From NCBI GenBank assembly GCA_003249225.1, contig QKJQ01000018.1, positions 1-64,000 of the forward strand: a stretch of 64,000 nt of DNA, given 5' to 3'. Shown piece after piece: positions 53,379 through 62,067 of this stretch; positions within the stretch are counted from its first letter, which is position 1, and each line of letters starts with the position of its first letter. The translations under genes were made by a program, and so were the position numbers. The stretch comes from Clostridia bacterium. Lineage in GTDB: Bacteria; Bacillota; Clostridia; Lachnospirales; Lachnospiraceae. The notes below the pieces were generated by a model that saw only the letters and a list, made by a program, of their open reading frames with translations, was not told the origin of the DNA and did no database searches.

Positions 53379-53665
53379 CAGGCATTTATTCTTAGGAAGA
53401 AGATTGGATTAAGAGCCGAAGGTAACTTTCAAATCTTAATCGAATAGAAGAAAGCAATGCGGGATTTTAAAGTAATGTGGAATAAAAAGCAATAAGGAAT
53501 AAAAAGTTATTTAGAATTGTGATGCAGTGCAGGATTTAATAATTATCGTAAAATTGCAGTGTAATGCGAAAATCTAAATTTATGTGGAAATTAAGGTAGA
53601 AGTTGAAGTTTATGAGAAGTAAAAGGAAAGAAGAATACAGTAGCGACCGAAAGAGAGGAAAATTT

Positions 53666-54934
53666 ATGACTTTAGCAGAACGTTGCCAACAGGTGATGCC
53701 ACCAATGGCTCTCCGTGTAACAGATCTTGGAGTAACAAAAGGAAGCGGAGCTTACCTTTATACCGATGATGGAAGAAAGATTCTTGACTTTGCAAGTGGT
53801 ATCGCGGTATGTAACCTTGGACATAACCACCCAAGAGTTGTAGAAGCGGCCAAAAAGCAGATGGACTCCCTGATCCACGGATGTCACAACATTGTATATT
53901 ATGAACCGTATGTTAAACTTGCTGAGGAACTGGTAGCACGTACCGGTGGTAATAAGATGTTGTATTTTAGCAACAGCGGCGCAGAAGCAAACGAAGGAGC
54001 GTTAAAGCTTGCAAAATACCATACACACAGACCGGCCATCATTTCCTTTACGAATTCCTTCCATGGAAGAACCATTGCCTGTGCTTCCATTACCGGATCG
54101 GCAGCAGGATACAGAAAATATTACGAACCCCTGCTTCCTAGTGTCTACTTTGCAGAATATCCGAACCTGTTCCGTACCCCATACAAAATGGTCGATGGAA
54201 AATGTCCGAAAGAGTATATGGACCAGTTCGATGTCATGTTCCACAAGTTAGTTGATCCGAGCATGGTCGCAGCTATCGTTCTTGAGCCAATCCAGGGCGA
54301 AGGCGGTTACATCGTACCTCCGGTAGAATGGTTACAGCACGTTCGAAAGGTCTGTGATGAACATGGCATCATGATGATCTTTGATGAGGTTCAGACAGGA
54401 TTTGGACGTACCGGTGAACTTTATGCGTTCCAGACTCTTGGTGTTGAACCGGATATCTTCACAACAGCAAAAGCACTTGGCAGCGGCTTCCCAATCAGTG
54501 CTGTTGTCGGCAAAAAGGAAGTTATGGAAAGCTGGGCAAGAGGCGCTCATGGCGGCACCTTTGGCGGTAACCCGGTATCCTGTGCCGCATCCCTTGCGAC
54601 CCTTGAAGTTATGGACGAAGAGAACCTTCTTGACTACTGTAAAAAGACAGGACAGTATTTCCGCGATGAACTTTCCAAGCTGCAGACGGAATTTTCAGAC
54701 AGGATTGGCGATGTTCGTGGTGTCGGTATGATGAATGCCATTGAATTCGTCGGTGCGGACAACGGTCCGGATGCCGCATTTGCAGCAGAAGTCAGCAAAA
54801 AAGCACTGGCAGAGAATCTGCTTCTTCTGACCTGTGGTGTAGATAAGAACATAGTTCGTTTTATTCCACCGATCAATGTGAAGAAGGAAGAGATCGATGA
54901 GGCGATTGGAATACTTCGTAAAGTCATGAAGTAA
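53666..54934 (+). CDS. Class III aminotransferase (acetylornithine/4-aminobutyrate type)
   Basis: 422 residues, PLP enzyme. SNSGAEANEGALKLAKYHT contacts the cofactor, IFDEVQTGFGRTGE holds the Asp-Glu-Val-Gln motif, and the PLP lysine lies in TTAKALGSGFP. Start at 53666 follows GAGAGGAAAA; upstream ATGs at 53603 and 53612 add unlikely sequence. GabT and ArgD cannot be told apart from motifs alone; the absence of arginine genes and presence of an alcohol dehydrogenase lean to omega-amine use. Confidence 0.9.
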   Translation: MTLAERCQQVMPPMALRVTDLGVTKGSGAYLYTDDGRKILDFASGIAVCNLGHNHPRVVEAAKKQMDSLIHGCHNIVYYEPYVKLAEELVARTGGNKMLYFSNSGAEANEGALKLAKYHTHRPAIISFTNSFHGRTIACASITGSAAGYRKYYEPLLPSVYFAEYPNLFRTPYKMVDGKCPKEYMDQFDVMFHKLVDPSMVAAIVLEPIQGEGGYIVPPVEWLQHVRKVCDEHGIMMIFDEVQTGFGRTGELYAFQTLGVEPDIFTTAKALGSGFPISAVVGKKEVMESWARGAHGGTFGGNPVSCAASLATLEVMDEENLLDYCKKTGQYFRDELSKLQTEFSDRIGDVRGVGMMNAIEFVGADNGPDAAFAAEVSKKALAENLLLLTCGVDKNIVRFIPPINVKKEEIDEAIGILRKVMK

Positions 54935-55567
54935 GTAAATGAAAGAGGCAAATCAAAAAAATAAATAGAAAAGAAATCAGGAAATCACTTAGAAAAGCAA
55001 TAAGATAAGAAATAAGAGAGTTAACAAAAAAGAAGATTATAGTGAAACAGAAAAAGAAAGCCAGAAATAAGAGTTTACAATAAATTCTAATTCTGGCTTT
55101 TTTATTTTTATCTGGAGTATAGGTAAAATTTGATGAGTATGCTACCGCTTGATAAAGATAAGGCGTACGAGCTATCGCATTTAATACAATTATGTTCTTC
55201 GTCGGGATCGATAATCTTCTCTTATGCTGGTATTATCATTGGTTAACTTTCGATTTATTACATAGATTTAGTGCAGTGGAATAGCAATGGATTTGTTTTT
55301 TCATAAGCTATATGGGGTTACTATTGTGATTGAAAAATAAAAAGAAAAAGAACAGATCCTTCCATTGAACCCTCTTAATGCCTGATGGTGCTATAATATG
55401 CTAAATTTACTATATATTTACATGAGACAGGTGTGTATAATGGTAAATGGAGGGAGCAGACTGTGATTTTCATCTGAAAATGCGCAGGTGCTGACAGGAA
55501 GTATAATGGTTCAGTTGCTTCTGCCCATTATTCTGGGGGTTTAGAAACAGTTTGGGAGGATTCGATT
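54935..55567. other. Intergenic region with terminator, otherwise empty
   Basis: A Lys-codon-rich non-coding tract follows the aminotransferase, then the terminator at 55057-55110. After that about 450 bases have no frame or structure that I can support. Confidence 0.4.
55057..55110 (+). terminator. Intrinsic terminator of the aminotransferase gene
   Basis: AAAGCCAGAA (55057-55066) pairs with TTCTGGCTTT (55091-55100), followed by TTTATTTTTA. Confidence 0.85.
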
Positions 55568-56182
55568 ATGAAAGAATCAAGGAAAGTGTTTTACGGAACC
55601 GTTACCTTCTTTCTGGTTTGTTTCATTGTATTTCTGCTGATCTATTCAATCACAGAGCCATGGAAAAGCAGGGTAAGTACAAGAATTGCAACACTTGATG
55701 CTGCATATGATGTGAACCAGACCGTCTATCAGATCGGTGCTGAAAGTATTTATAGTAAGGAAATACCCATGAAGATTTCATTTGTAACCTATCTGCCCGA
55801 AAAGCAGGAGATACAGTTCGGATACAGAATCAGATCGAATAAGGATGATGCAATTTCGGCTTATTCCTTCCGCATACGAAATCAGGATGGAATTGACACA
55901 CAAAAAGAAGATGTCAGACTAGAAAGCAGTATGGCCTATCCGGCCTATACAATTGTGCCGGAAAGCGGTCTGTTCCATTTCTATGCAAGGATCATAGTAC
56001 CGATCTACAAAGAAGAATTCCTGGATTTTAGCCAGCTGTACATAGATGTCTATCAGGACGATGAATTTATAACCTCCATACAGGTCATGGAAAGTAAAGA
56101 CGACCTTAAAGAAATAATCTACGACTATTCCACTAACCATTACGAATATGCAGACAGCCCCCTGTCTTCATCAGCGAAGTGA
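55568..56182 (+). CDS. Uncharacterised protein with one N-terminal membrane anchor
   Basis: 204 residues. A membrane segment at about 8-27 (FYGTVTFFLVCFIVFLLIYS) precedes a beta-rich extracellular domain (KISFVTYLPEKQEIQFGYRI; LFHFYARIIVPIYKEEFLDF), reminiscent of an immunoglobulin-like fold. No family recognised. GGGAGGA is 7 bases before the ATG. The last 12 bases overlap, tail to tail, with the end of the PucR gene, so there is no room for a terminator between them. Confidence 0.65.
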   Translation: MKESRKVFYGTVTFFLVCFIVFLLIYSITEPWKSRVSTRIATLDAAYDVNQTVYQIGAESIYSKEIPMKISFVTYLPEKQEIQFGYRIRSNKDDAISAYSFRIRNQDGIDTQKEDVRLESSMAYPAYTIVPESGLFHFYARIIVPIYKEEFLDFSQLYIDVYQDDEFITSIQVMESKDDLKEIIYDYSTNHYEYADSPLSSSAK

Positions 56183-57808
56183 TTGAAGAAGAAATGCCAT
56201 CTTGAACTGAAAATAATGTGGTTCCTCAAAAGGATTTACCTGCAGCAGCGAGGTGATCTTTTTTTTGCGTTGCAATAAAGTATTCTTATGGATGTACATC
56301 AGATCAGAAACCTGAGTGGTCGAAGTCTGGTGTTCCAGAAGAAGCTTAAAGGTTTCGAATAATTCTGTATTGTTCTCCCGGTCATAATCAAGAATCGGAG
56401 CAAGCAGACTGTTAGAGATTGATAAAAGCTGTTTTTTTTGCGGCTCCGTCAGCGAAGAAAAGTAGGAGTATAACTGATAATCCTTGTAAAATGCAATTGT
56501 TTCGTTCGGAATCAAGGAAGACAGCAGAGAAAGAGAGCTTCTGGCTTCGCGAAAACTTGTTCCAAGCATGGAAGGGGAACGGTAATATTGCCCGATGCCG
56601 ATCTTTCCTTCTATCTTCAATGTTTGCTTTAATGACAGAAGTATATGAGAGGCCAGCGAGGAGGCTTTTATATATGTCTTTTCCATGGAGCCGCTTTCCA
56701 TCGGAAGGAAGAGTATCATTTCTTCATAGTTCGGGCAGATCAGAATATGAGGAGAAGACTCAAGGAGCATTTTCAAAAACTTGTGGACTGCATCACTCTG
56801 ATTTCTGGACGGGTCTGTGATGGGTACCTGTACGATCATGATAAGGCAAATGGATGCAATATCAATATCAAGAGCCTCACCGGTCGAGACCGCAATGGTA
56901 TCATTTGAGAAGTTCCAGCTCAGGATGTCATTCAGAAAGCTTATATACTTCTGGTCGCGAAGATGAGATGCCCGGATCTTATTGAGGGTAATGGTAGCCA
57001 GTGTGTTCTTTGCATGAGAAAGTGCGATCTCTTCTGTTTCTGTCAGAGACTTTTCGTGAAAAACAAGAACCGAACCATAATACATGGAAGAGATAAAGAT
57101 TGGGTAGACTTTCACAAAAGTCTGTGTTTTTGATGTGACAAGAGGAATTACTTCATTTTCCGACAGGCTGATGGTCGGAATCTTTGAGAGCAGATGAGTG
57201 AGTTCTTTTTCCTCTTCCTGCGTAATATGATCGGTAACAGATATAAAAAGCTCACCGGAAGGAGCGGAGTAATACACTTTTTTATGCAGAATTTCGCTCA
57301 GATTCTTTAAGAACTGCTCGATGGAATTACCACTCAGCAAAAGACTGGTGAGATGATTCTGAATCTCCAGAGAGTAGCGGAGTCTGTCTGCCTGGTAATT
57401 TAATATACGGTCCATGATCATGGAGATGATGGATGAGTAAGGAACTGTGTTCGGAAGAAAGAGAATGGGAAGATTTTCCTGATCCGCAAGTGCAAGAGCC
57501 TCGGGCAGGAACTTTCCTTCATAGGTTTCGTTGTAGCAGAACACAAGTGCACTTGTACCTACATTAACAGCAGCACGGATTAGGTCCACATGTTTTTCCG
57601 GATAAAGAGCGACCGTAGATAAAAGGCAGACCGTAAGCTCACGGCTGTCTTCTTTCATGGTCAGACCTTCAAAAGGGAGATCGGCATATACAGAAAATTC
57701 AATAATGTTCATACGGTTTATGGTACGGTTCAGCCCGTTTTTTCCGGCGGCGACGGTTCCAAGAGAGAGCGGATATAGGGTGATAGCTTCTGCAACAGTA
57801 AAGTTCAT
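56171..57808 (-). CDS. PucR-family transcriptional regulator
   Basis: 545 residues. The N-terminal PucR ligand domain (about 1-125) begins FTVAEAITLYPLSLG and includes NIIEFSVYADLPFEG. A GGDEF-like/CdaR middle region spans about 290-420. A C-terminal PucR helix-turn-helix (about 485-545) reads TQVSDLMYIHKNTLLQRKKK. Family members answer to purines, amino acids or peptides and activate nearby catabolic genes. Divergent from the peptide ABC transporter; palindromic sites lie between them. Confidence 0.9.
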   Translation of the reverse strand: MNFTVAEAITLYPLSLGTVAAGKNGLNRTINRMNIIEFSVYADLPFEGLTMKEDSRELTVCLLSTVALYPEKHVDLIRAAVNVGTSALVFCYNETYEGKFLPEALALADQENLPILFLPNTVPYSSIISMIMDRILNYQADRLRYSLEIQNHLTSLLLSGNSIEQFLKNLSEILHKKVYYSAPSGELFISVTDHITQEEEKELTHLLSKIPTISLSENEVIPLVTSKTQTFVKVYPIFISSMYYGSVLVFHEKSLTETEEIALSHAKNTLATITLNKIRASHLRDQKYISFLNDILSWNFSNDTIAVSTGEALDIDIASICLIMIVQVPITDPSRNQSDAVHKFLKMLLESSPHILICPNYEEMILFLPMESGSMEKTYIKASSLASHILLSLKQTLKIEGKIGIGQYYRSPSMLGTSFREARSSLSLLSSLIPNETIAFYKDYQLYSYFSSLTEPQKKQLLSISNSLLAPILDYDRENNTELFETFKLLLEHQTSTTQVSDLMYIHKNTLLQRKKKITSLLQVNPFEEPHYFQFKMAFLLQSLR

Positions 57809-57839
57809 GGGAACCTCCAGGGATCGAAGTTTTTGGGTA

Positions 57840-57939
57840 TATGTGTAATATACACATAGAAAAATACAGTGTATGTACTAATAAGACACTATTATGTGTT
57901 CTCTTATGTGTACATGCACATACACTAGGATGGTAAGAT
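57840..57939 (+). promoter_or_regulatory. Palindrome cluster and extended -10 promoter of the peptide ABC operon
   Basis: TATGTGTA-ata-TACACATA (57840-57858) is a perfect 19-bp palindrome. AGTGTATGT (57868-57876) is the reverse complement of ACATACACT (57918-57926), and ATGTG...CACAT surrounds 57906-57921. Right after it is an extended -10, TGG-TAAGAT (57931-57939), without a good -35, as expected for an activated promoter. The divergent PucR protein is the obvious ligand. Confidence 0.5.
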
Positions 57940-57997
57940 TATATCAAATAAAACAGGGTTAGGCAATTACATATAGAAGAACTGTGATAGAAACGAT

Positions 57998-58030
57998 GGC
58001 GTTTATCCAAGGGATAAGCGTCTTTTTTTT
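57998..58030 (+). terminator. Leader terminator (attenuator) of the peptide ABC operon
   Basis: 11-bp stem GGCGTTTATCC / GGATAAGCGTC (two wobbles), 3-base loop, then eight T, 84 bases before the first start codon. No gene on this strand ends here, so it must act on the operon's own leader. Confidence 0.75.
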
Positions 58031-58113
58031 GCTGAAAGATTTCTTAAGTAAATTATTAACCAATACTTTATTCTGTTGCAGAAAGATTTGGAATACATAA
58101 AAGGAGAGAACGT

Positions 58114-59085
58114 ATGGCAAGATATTTAAGCAAAAGAGTACTGACAGGACTGCTTTGCGTCTTGGTTGCATTGTGCCTTAATTTTGCTCTGATTCATATG
58201 GCACCGGGTGATCCGATTCGAATACTGGTAGGGAACAAAGAGCCAAACCCGGAGCTGGTTCAGGTGCTGACGGAAAAATATGGTCTTGACCAGCCAGCAC
58301 TGGTACAGTTTGAAAAATACATTGGAAACCTGTTGCATGGCGATCTTGGCGATTCCTATTATACAGGAGAACCGGTACTTAATATTATCAAGCAAAAGCT
58401 GCCACTGACGCTTCTGCTGGCAGGAAGCATGGTATTCATTGCAGTAATAATTGGCGGACTGCTTGGCGTCTTTTGTGCAAAGAGAGCTGGCGGTAAGCTG
58501 GATACCTTCCTTGGAAGCTTTACCTATCTCTTCGATTCTGTTCCGGGCTACTGGCTTGGACTTATGCTTATCCTGCTGTTTGCTTCAAGATTAAAGATAT
58601 TGCCCACGACCGGACTAGTCTCCATTCGTGAAAGTTATACCGGCTTCGCTCATATTCTTGATATGGCAAAACATCTGATACTTCCGATTACGACTGGTGT
58701 TATTGGTATCGTCCCTTATTATTTCCGCATTACCAGAGCCTCGGTCATTCAGCAGCTGGGAGAAGATTTTATTGTTACACTCAGAGCTGCCGGAATGTCG
58801 GAACATAAAATATTCTATAAGTATGTATTCCGCAATGCAATTATTCCAACAGTAACAGCCGTTGGCATACACCTTGCCTATATGATTGCAGGATCGACCA
58901 TTATTGAGATCGTATTTGGTCTTCCGGGACTTGGAAGCTATCTAATGACATCGATTTCAAGAAGAGATTACCCGATTCTGATGGGATTCTATCTGATCTT
59001 AAGTGTCTCAGTCGCTGTTATGATGATCGTTGTTGATTTTGTATATACCCTTTTGGATCCAAGAGTAAGGCATGTCAGTGATTAA
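58114..59085 (+). CDS. Oligopeptide/dipeptide ABC transporter permease (DppB/OppB type)
   Basis: 323 residues, six membrane segments. N-terminal RYLSKRVLTGLLCVLVALCL and APGDPIRILVG are typical of the family. The EAA loop reads LRAAGMSEHKIFYKYVFRNA. First gene of a five-gene importer operon. AAAGGAGAG precedes the ATG. Nickel transport is an alternative for this family, but the downstream peptidase fragment favours peptides. Confidence 0.93.
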   Translation: MARYLSKRVLTGLLCVLVALCLNFALIHMAPGDPIRILVGNKEPNPELVQVLTEKYGLDQPALVQFEKYIGNLLHGDLGDSYYTGEPVLNIIKQKLPLTLLLAGSMVFIAVIIGGLLGVFCAKRAGGKLDTFLGSFTYLFDSVPGYWLGLMLILLFASRLKILPTTGLVSIRESYTGFAHILDMAKHLILPITTGVIGIVPYYFRITRASVIQQLGEDFIVTLRAAGMSEHKIFYKYVFRNAIIPTVTAVGIHLAYMIAGSTIIEIVFGLPGLGSYLMTSISRRDYPILMGFYLILSVSVAVMMIVVDFVYTLLDPRVRHVSD

Positions 59086-59132
59086 ATGAATCGTCAGATC
59101 TGCGGAAGTTTAGCGCAGAAAATGGAGGTAAC

Positions 59133-59969
59133 ATGAAAAAAGTAAAACATCTCATACATCGATATCCCAGACTTATTTTTGGCCTTTGCATGGCTTTCGT
59201 GCTTGTAATCGTCGCAGTTCTGGCACCTTTGCTTTCACCGTATAATCCTTACGATCTGTCGGATGATATGATGGTCGGTCCAAGTGCTGCGCACTGGTTC
59301 GGTACGGACAAGTTAGGGAGGGACATTTTGTCCATGATCCTCTATGGCAGCCGGACTTCGCTTATTATAGGTATTTCTTCTGCTATGATCGCCGCAGTGA
59401 TTGGTACCATAATTGGAGCAATTGCAGGTTACTTAGGTGGAAAAGCGGATCTGATTCTGGGAGAGATCATCAATATATTCATGATGATTCCATCGTTCTT
59501 TTTAATACTTATCATCGTTGCGTTATTTGGCTCCGGACTTTTTAAAGTAATGATTGTAATCGGACTTACTTCCTGGACCGGCAATGCCAAGATCATGCGT
59601 GGACAGGCTCTTAGCCTTCGAAGCAGGACGTTTGTAAAGGCAAGTGAAGCAGTCGGTGAGAACCGTATGAAGATCCTGATCAAACATATTATTCCGAATG
59701 GAATTTTTCCAATCGTTTCGAACACAACAATGGGCATAGCCTCAGCCATACTGATGGAATCCAGTCTTGCCTTTTTAGGTCTTGGAGATCCCAATACGGT
59801 AAGCTGGGGACAGCTGATCGCAAATGGAAAAGCGTACCTGACCAGCGGTTGGTGGATCAGCTTCTTTGGCGGTATTGCAATCATCTATACTGTGGTAGCA
59901 TTTTTCTTCATTGGAGATGGACTGAACGTAATTCTGAACCCGAAAATACGTAATGTAACGAATGTATAG
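59133..59969 (+). CDS. Oligopeptide/dipeptide ABC transporter permease (DppC/OppC type)
   Basis: 278 residues with an N-terminal OppC-type leader (HLIHRYPRLIFGL). HWFGTDKLGRDILSMILYGS is the diagnostic phrase of this permease. EAA loop KASEAVGENRMKILIKHIIP. Partner of the DppB-type subunit, 47 bp downstream. GGAGG precedes the ATG. Confidence 0.93.
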   Translation: MKKVKHLIHRYPRLIFGLCMAFVLVIVAVLAPLLSPYNPYDLSDDMMVGPSAAHWFGTDKLGRDILSMILYGSRTSLIIGISSAMIAAVIGTIIGAIAGYLGGKADLILGEIINIFMMIPSFFLILIIVALFGSGLFKVMIVIGLTSWTGNAKIMRGQALSLRSRTFVKASEAVGENRMKILIKHIIPNGIFPIVSNTTMGIASAILMESSLAFLGLGDPNTVSWGQLIANGKAYLTSGWWISFFGGIAIIYTVVAFFFIGDGLNVILNPKIRNVTNV

Positions 59970-59985
59970 TCAAAGGAGGAACGAC

Positions 59986-60972
59986 ATGTCAATTTTAGAA
60001 ATCAAAGATCTTTCCGTTTCCTATCTTGGTGATGATTATAAAGTTCGTGCGGTAGATCATGTCAGCCTGAACATCGAAGAAGGCGAATCCCTTGGAATTG
60101 TGGGAGAATCAGGCTCCGGAAAGAGCACCCTGATGCTCGGTATCCTGCGTCTTTTGAATGAGCGTACTTCAAAGACAGAAGGAGAGGCTCTCTTTCGTGG
60201 AAATGATCTGATTTCCATGAACAAAAAAGAATTGGCGAAAGTAAGGTGGAGCGAGATCTCCGTAGTTTTCCAGAAAGCCATGAATGTATTCAGCCCGGTC
60301 CACACGATAGAGACCTTTCTCTCAGATATCTATAAAGTACACAGACCAAATGCAAAACGACAGGAAATCAGAAAAGAACTGACCGACCTGCTTGCCATGG
60401 TCAATCTGCCCAAACAAGTCCTTCGGATGTACCCGCATGAGTTGTCCGGCGGTATGCTGCAGAGAACGAGCATAGCGATGAGCCTGATGTTCCGGCCGAA
60501 AATTCTGGTGCTTGATGAAGCAACGACAGCACTTGATGTTATTACACAGAATCAGATCCTGTCTGAGATCCTGGAGATAGAGGAAAAGCTTCATCTTACA
60601 AGAGTTCTGATTACCCATGATATGTCTGTAGTGGCTAATTTCTGCAAAAAGATTGCCGTTTTTTATGCAGGAAGACTCATGGAAGTTGGATATGTAGAGG
60701 ATGTCTTAGTTCATCCAAGACATCCCTATACAAGAGATCTGGTGAAGAGTTACCCGACCTTTTCAGAAGACGGAACAGGAACGGTAATCAGCATACCGGG
60801 AACCATGATTGATTTGAAAAAAGCATATACAGGCTGTCCTTATGCAAATCGATGCGACCGTGCAACGGAGCAATGCAGAACGGACCGACCGATGGAAGAC
60901 CAGATGGATGAACACTGGAGTTATTATTGTCATAACCCGCTGCAAGGAGGAGAGACGGATGAAAGCAGATAA
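59986..60972 (+). CDS. Oligopeptide ABC transporter ATPase (DppD/OppD type)
   Basis: 328 residues. Walker A GESGSGKSTLM near residue 40; signature LSGGMLQRTSIAM (Met in place of the usual Gln of LSGGQ) near 155; Walker B ILVLDEATTALD near 175; and the H-loop THDMS. The C-terminal oligo_HPY domain has a four-Cys cluster (CPYANRCDRATEQC ... YYCH) able to hold an iron-sulphur centre. AAAGGAGGAACGAC supports the ATG at 59986. It overlaps the next gene by 14 bases. Confidence 0.93.
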   Translation: MSILEIKDLSVSYLGDDYKVRAVDHVSLNIEEGESLGIVGESGSGKSTLMLGILRLLNERTSKTEGEALFRGNDLISMNKKELAKVRWSEISVVFQKAMNVFSPVHTIETFLSDIYKVHRPNAKRQEIRKELTDLLAMVNLPKQVLRMYPHELSGGMLQRTSIAMSLMFRPKILVLDEATTALDVITQNQILSEILEIEEKLHLTRVLITHDMSVVANFCKKIAVFYAGRLMEVGYVEDVLVHPRHPYTRDLVKSYPTFSEDGTGTVISIPGTMIDLKKAYTGCPYANRCDRATEQCRTDRPMEDQMDEHWSYYCHNPLQGGETDESR

Positions 60973-62014
60973 GATGCAGTCCTTTGCACAGGATATGGCA
61001 GCAGAGCAGATAGAAAAGGCGCAGGAAATAAGAAAGTCCGACAAGACGATCCTGCAGGTAACCTCATTAAAAAAGCATTACCGACAGAAGAATAAGCGAA
61101 ATGTACTGGTACGCTCTCTGGATGGTGTGAATTTTGAATTAAAAAAAGGAGAGTGCCTCGGTATCATCGGTGAGTCCGGATGTGGAAAAAGTACCCTGGG
61201 ACGTGTACTGATCGGGCTTGAAGAAGCCACTGCCGGTGAGATCCTGATTGACTGGGAAGACATAAATGACCTGAAGAAAAAGAACCGGAAGGAATTACGG
61301 CGCAAGGCGCAGATGGTGTTCCAGAATCCCTTCGATACCTTTGATAATCGAATCAGGATCGGAGACATCTTAACTTCGACACTGAAACTCCACGATATCG
61401 GAAAGACTTCAAAGACAAGAAAGCAAATTGTTCTGGACAGCCTGAAACAGGTCGGACTTCTTCCGGAAGAAGATTTTTTTAAACGCTATCCGAATGAATT
61501 ATCCGGTGGTCAGCTGCAGCGTATTTCGATACTGCGCTCCATGCTCCTGAAACCAGAATTTATCGTCGCGGATGAACCGGTCAGTATGCTTGATGTATCA
61601 GTCCGCGCAGAAGTCATTCATATGTTACGACGGATGGCAGAGCAGGAGAATACTGCGGTTGTATTCATCAGTCATGACATAGCTACAACACGTTACATTG
61701 CAGACCGGATCGCTGTTATGTACCTTGGAAAGATCATGGAGATGGGAACGGCAAATGAAGTGATTACAAGTCCCATGCATCCATACACAAAAGCCTTGAT
61801 ATCCAATTGCGGGGATGCAGATCCGAGGCATAAAATGGAGCCCCTGAAAGTAAAAGGTGAGCCACCATCTCCCATGAATATTCCGGAAGGGTGTTCTTTT
61901 TCAGACCGGTGCCCCTATGCAACAGACCGCTGCAGATCAGAAGAACAGACACTGCATGATTTTAAGGAAGATGGACATCTTGTCCGATGCAGATTTGCTT
62001 TGCAGCATAATTAA
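60959..62014 (+). CDS. Oligopeptide ABC transporter ATPase (DppF/OppF type)
   Basis: 351 residues. A charged 30-residue N-terminal extension precedes the ATPase domain. Walker A IGESGCGKSTLG near 80, LSGGQLQRISIL near 185, Walker B IVADEPVSMLD near 205, H-loop SHDI. C-terminal Cys cluster CSFSDRCPYATDRC. Heterodimer partner of the preceding ATPase. CAAGGAGG lies before the ATG at 60959; a longer in-frame start at 60842 lies inside the previous gene and has no binding site. Confidence 0.93.
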   Translation: MKADKMQSFAQDMAAEQIEKAQEIRKSDKTILQVTSLKKHYRQKNKRNVLVRSLDGVNFELKKGECLGIIGESGCGKSTLGRVLIGLEEATAGEILIDWEDINDLKKKNRKELRRKAQMVFQNPFDTFDNRIRIGDILTSTLKLHDIGKTSKTRKQIVLDSLKQVGLLPEEDFFKRYPNELSGGQLQRISILRSMLLKPEFIVADEPVSMLDVSVRAEVIHMLRRMAEQENTAVVFISHDIATTRYIADRIAVMYLGKIMEMGTANEVITSPMHPYTKALISNCGDADPRHKMEPLKVKGEPPSPMNIPEGCSFSDRCPYATDRCRSEEQTLHDFKEDGHLVRCRFALQHN

Positions 62015-62067
62015 TCTGGTAATCAGCAACAAGATTATATAGAAAAAACAAGAAGAGAGGACGTATT

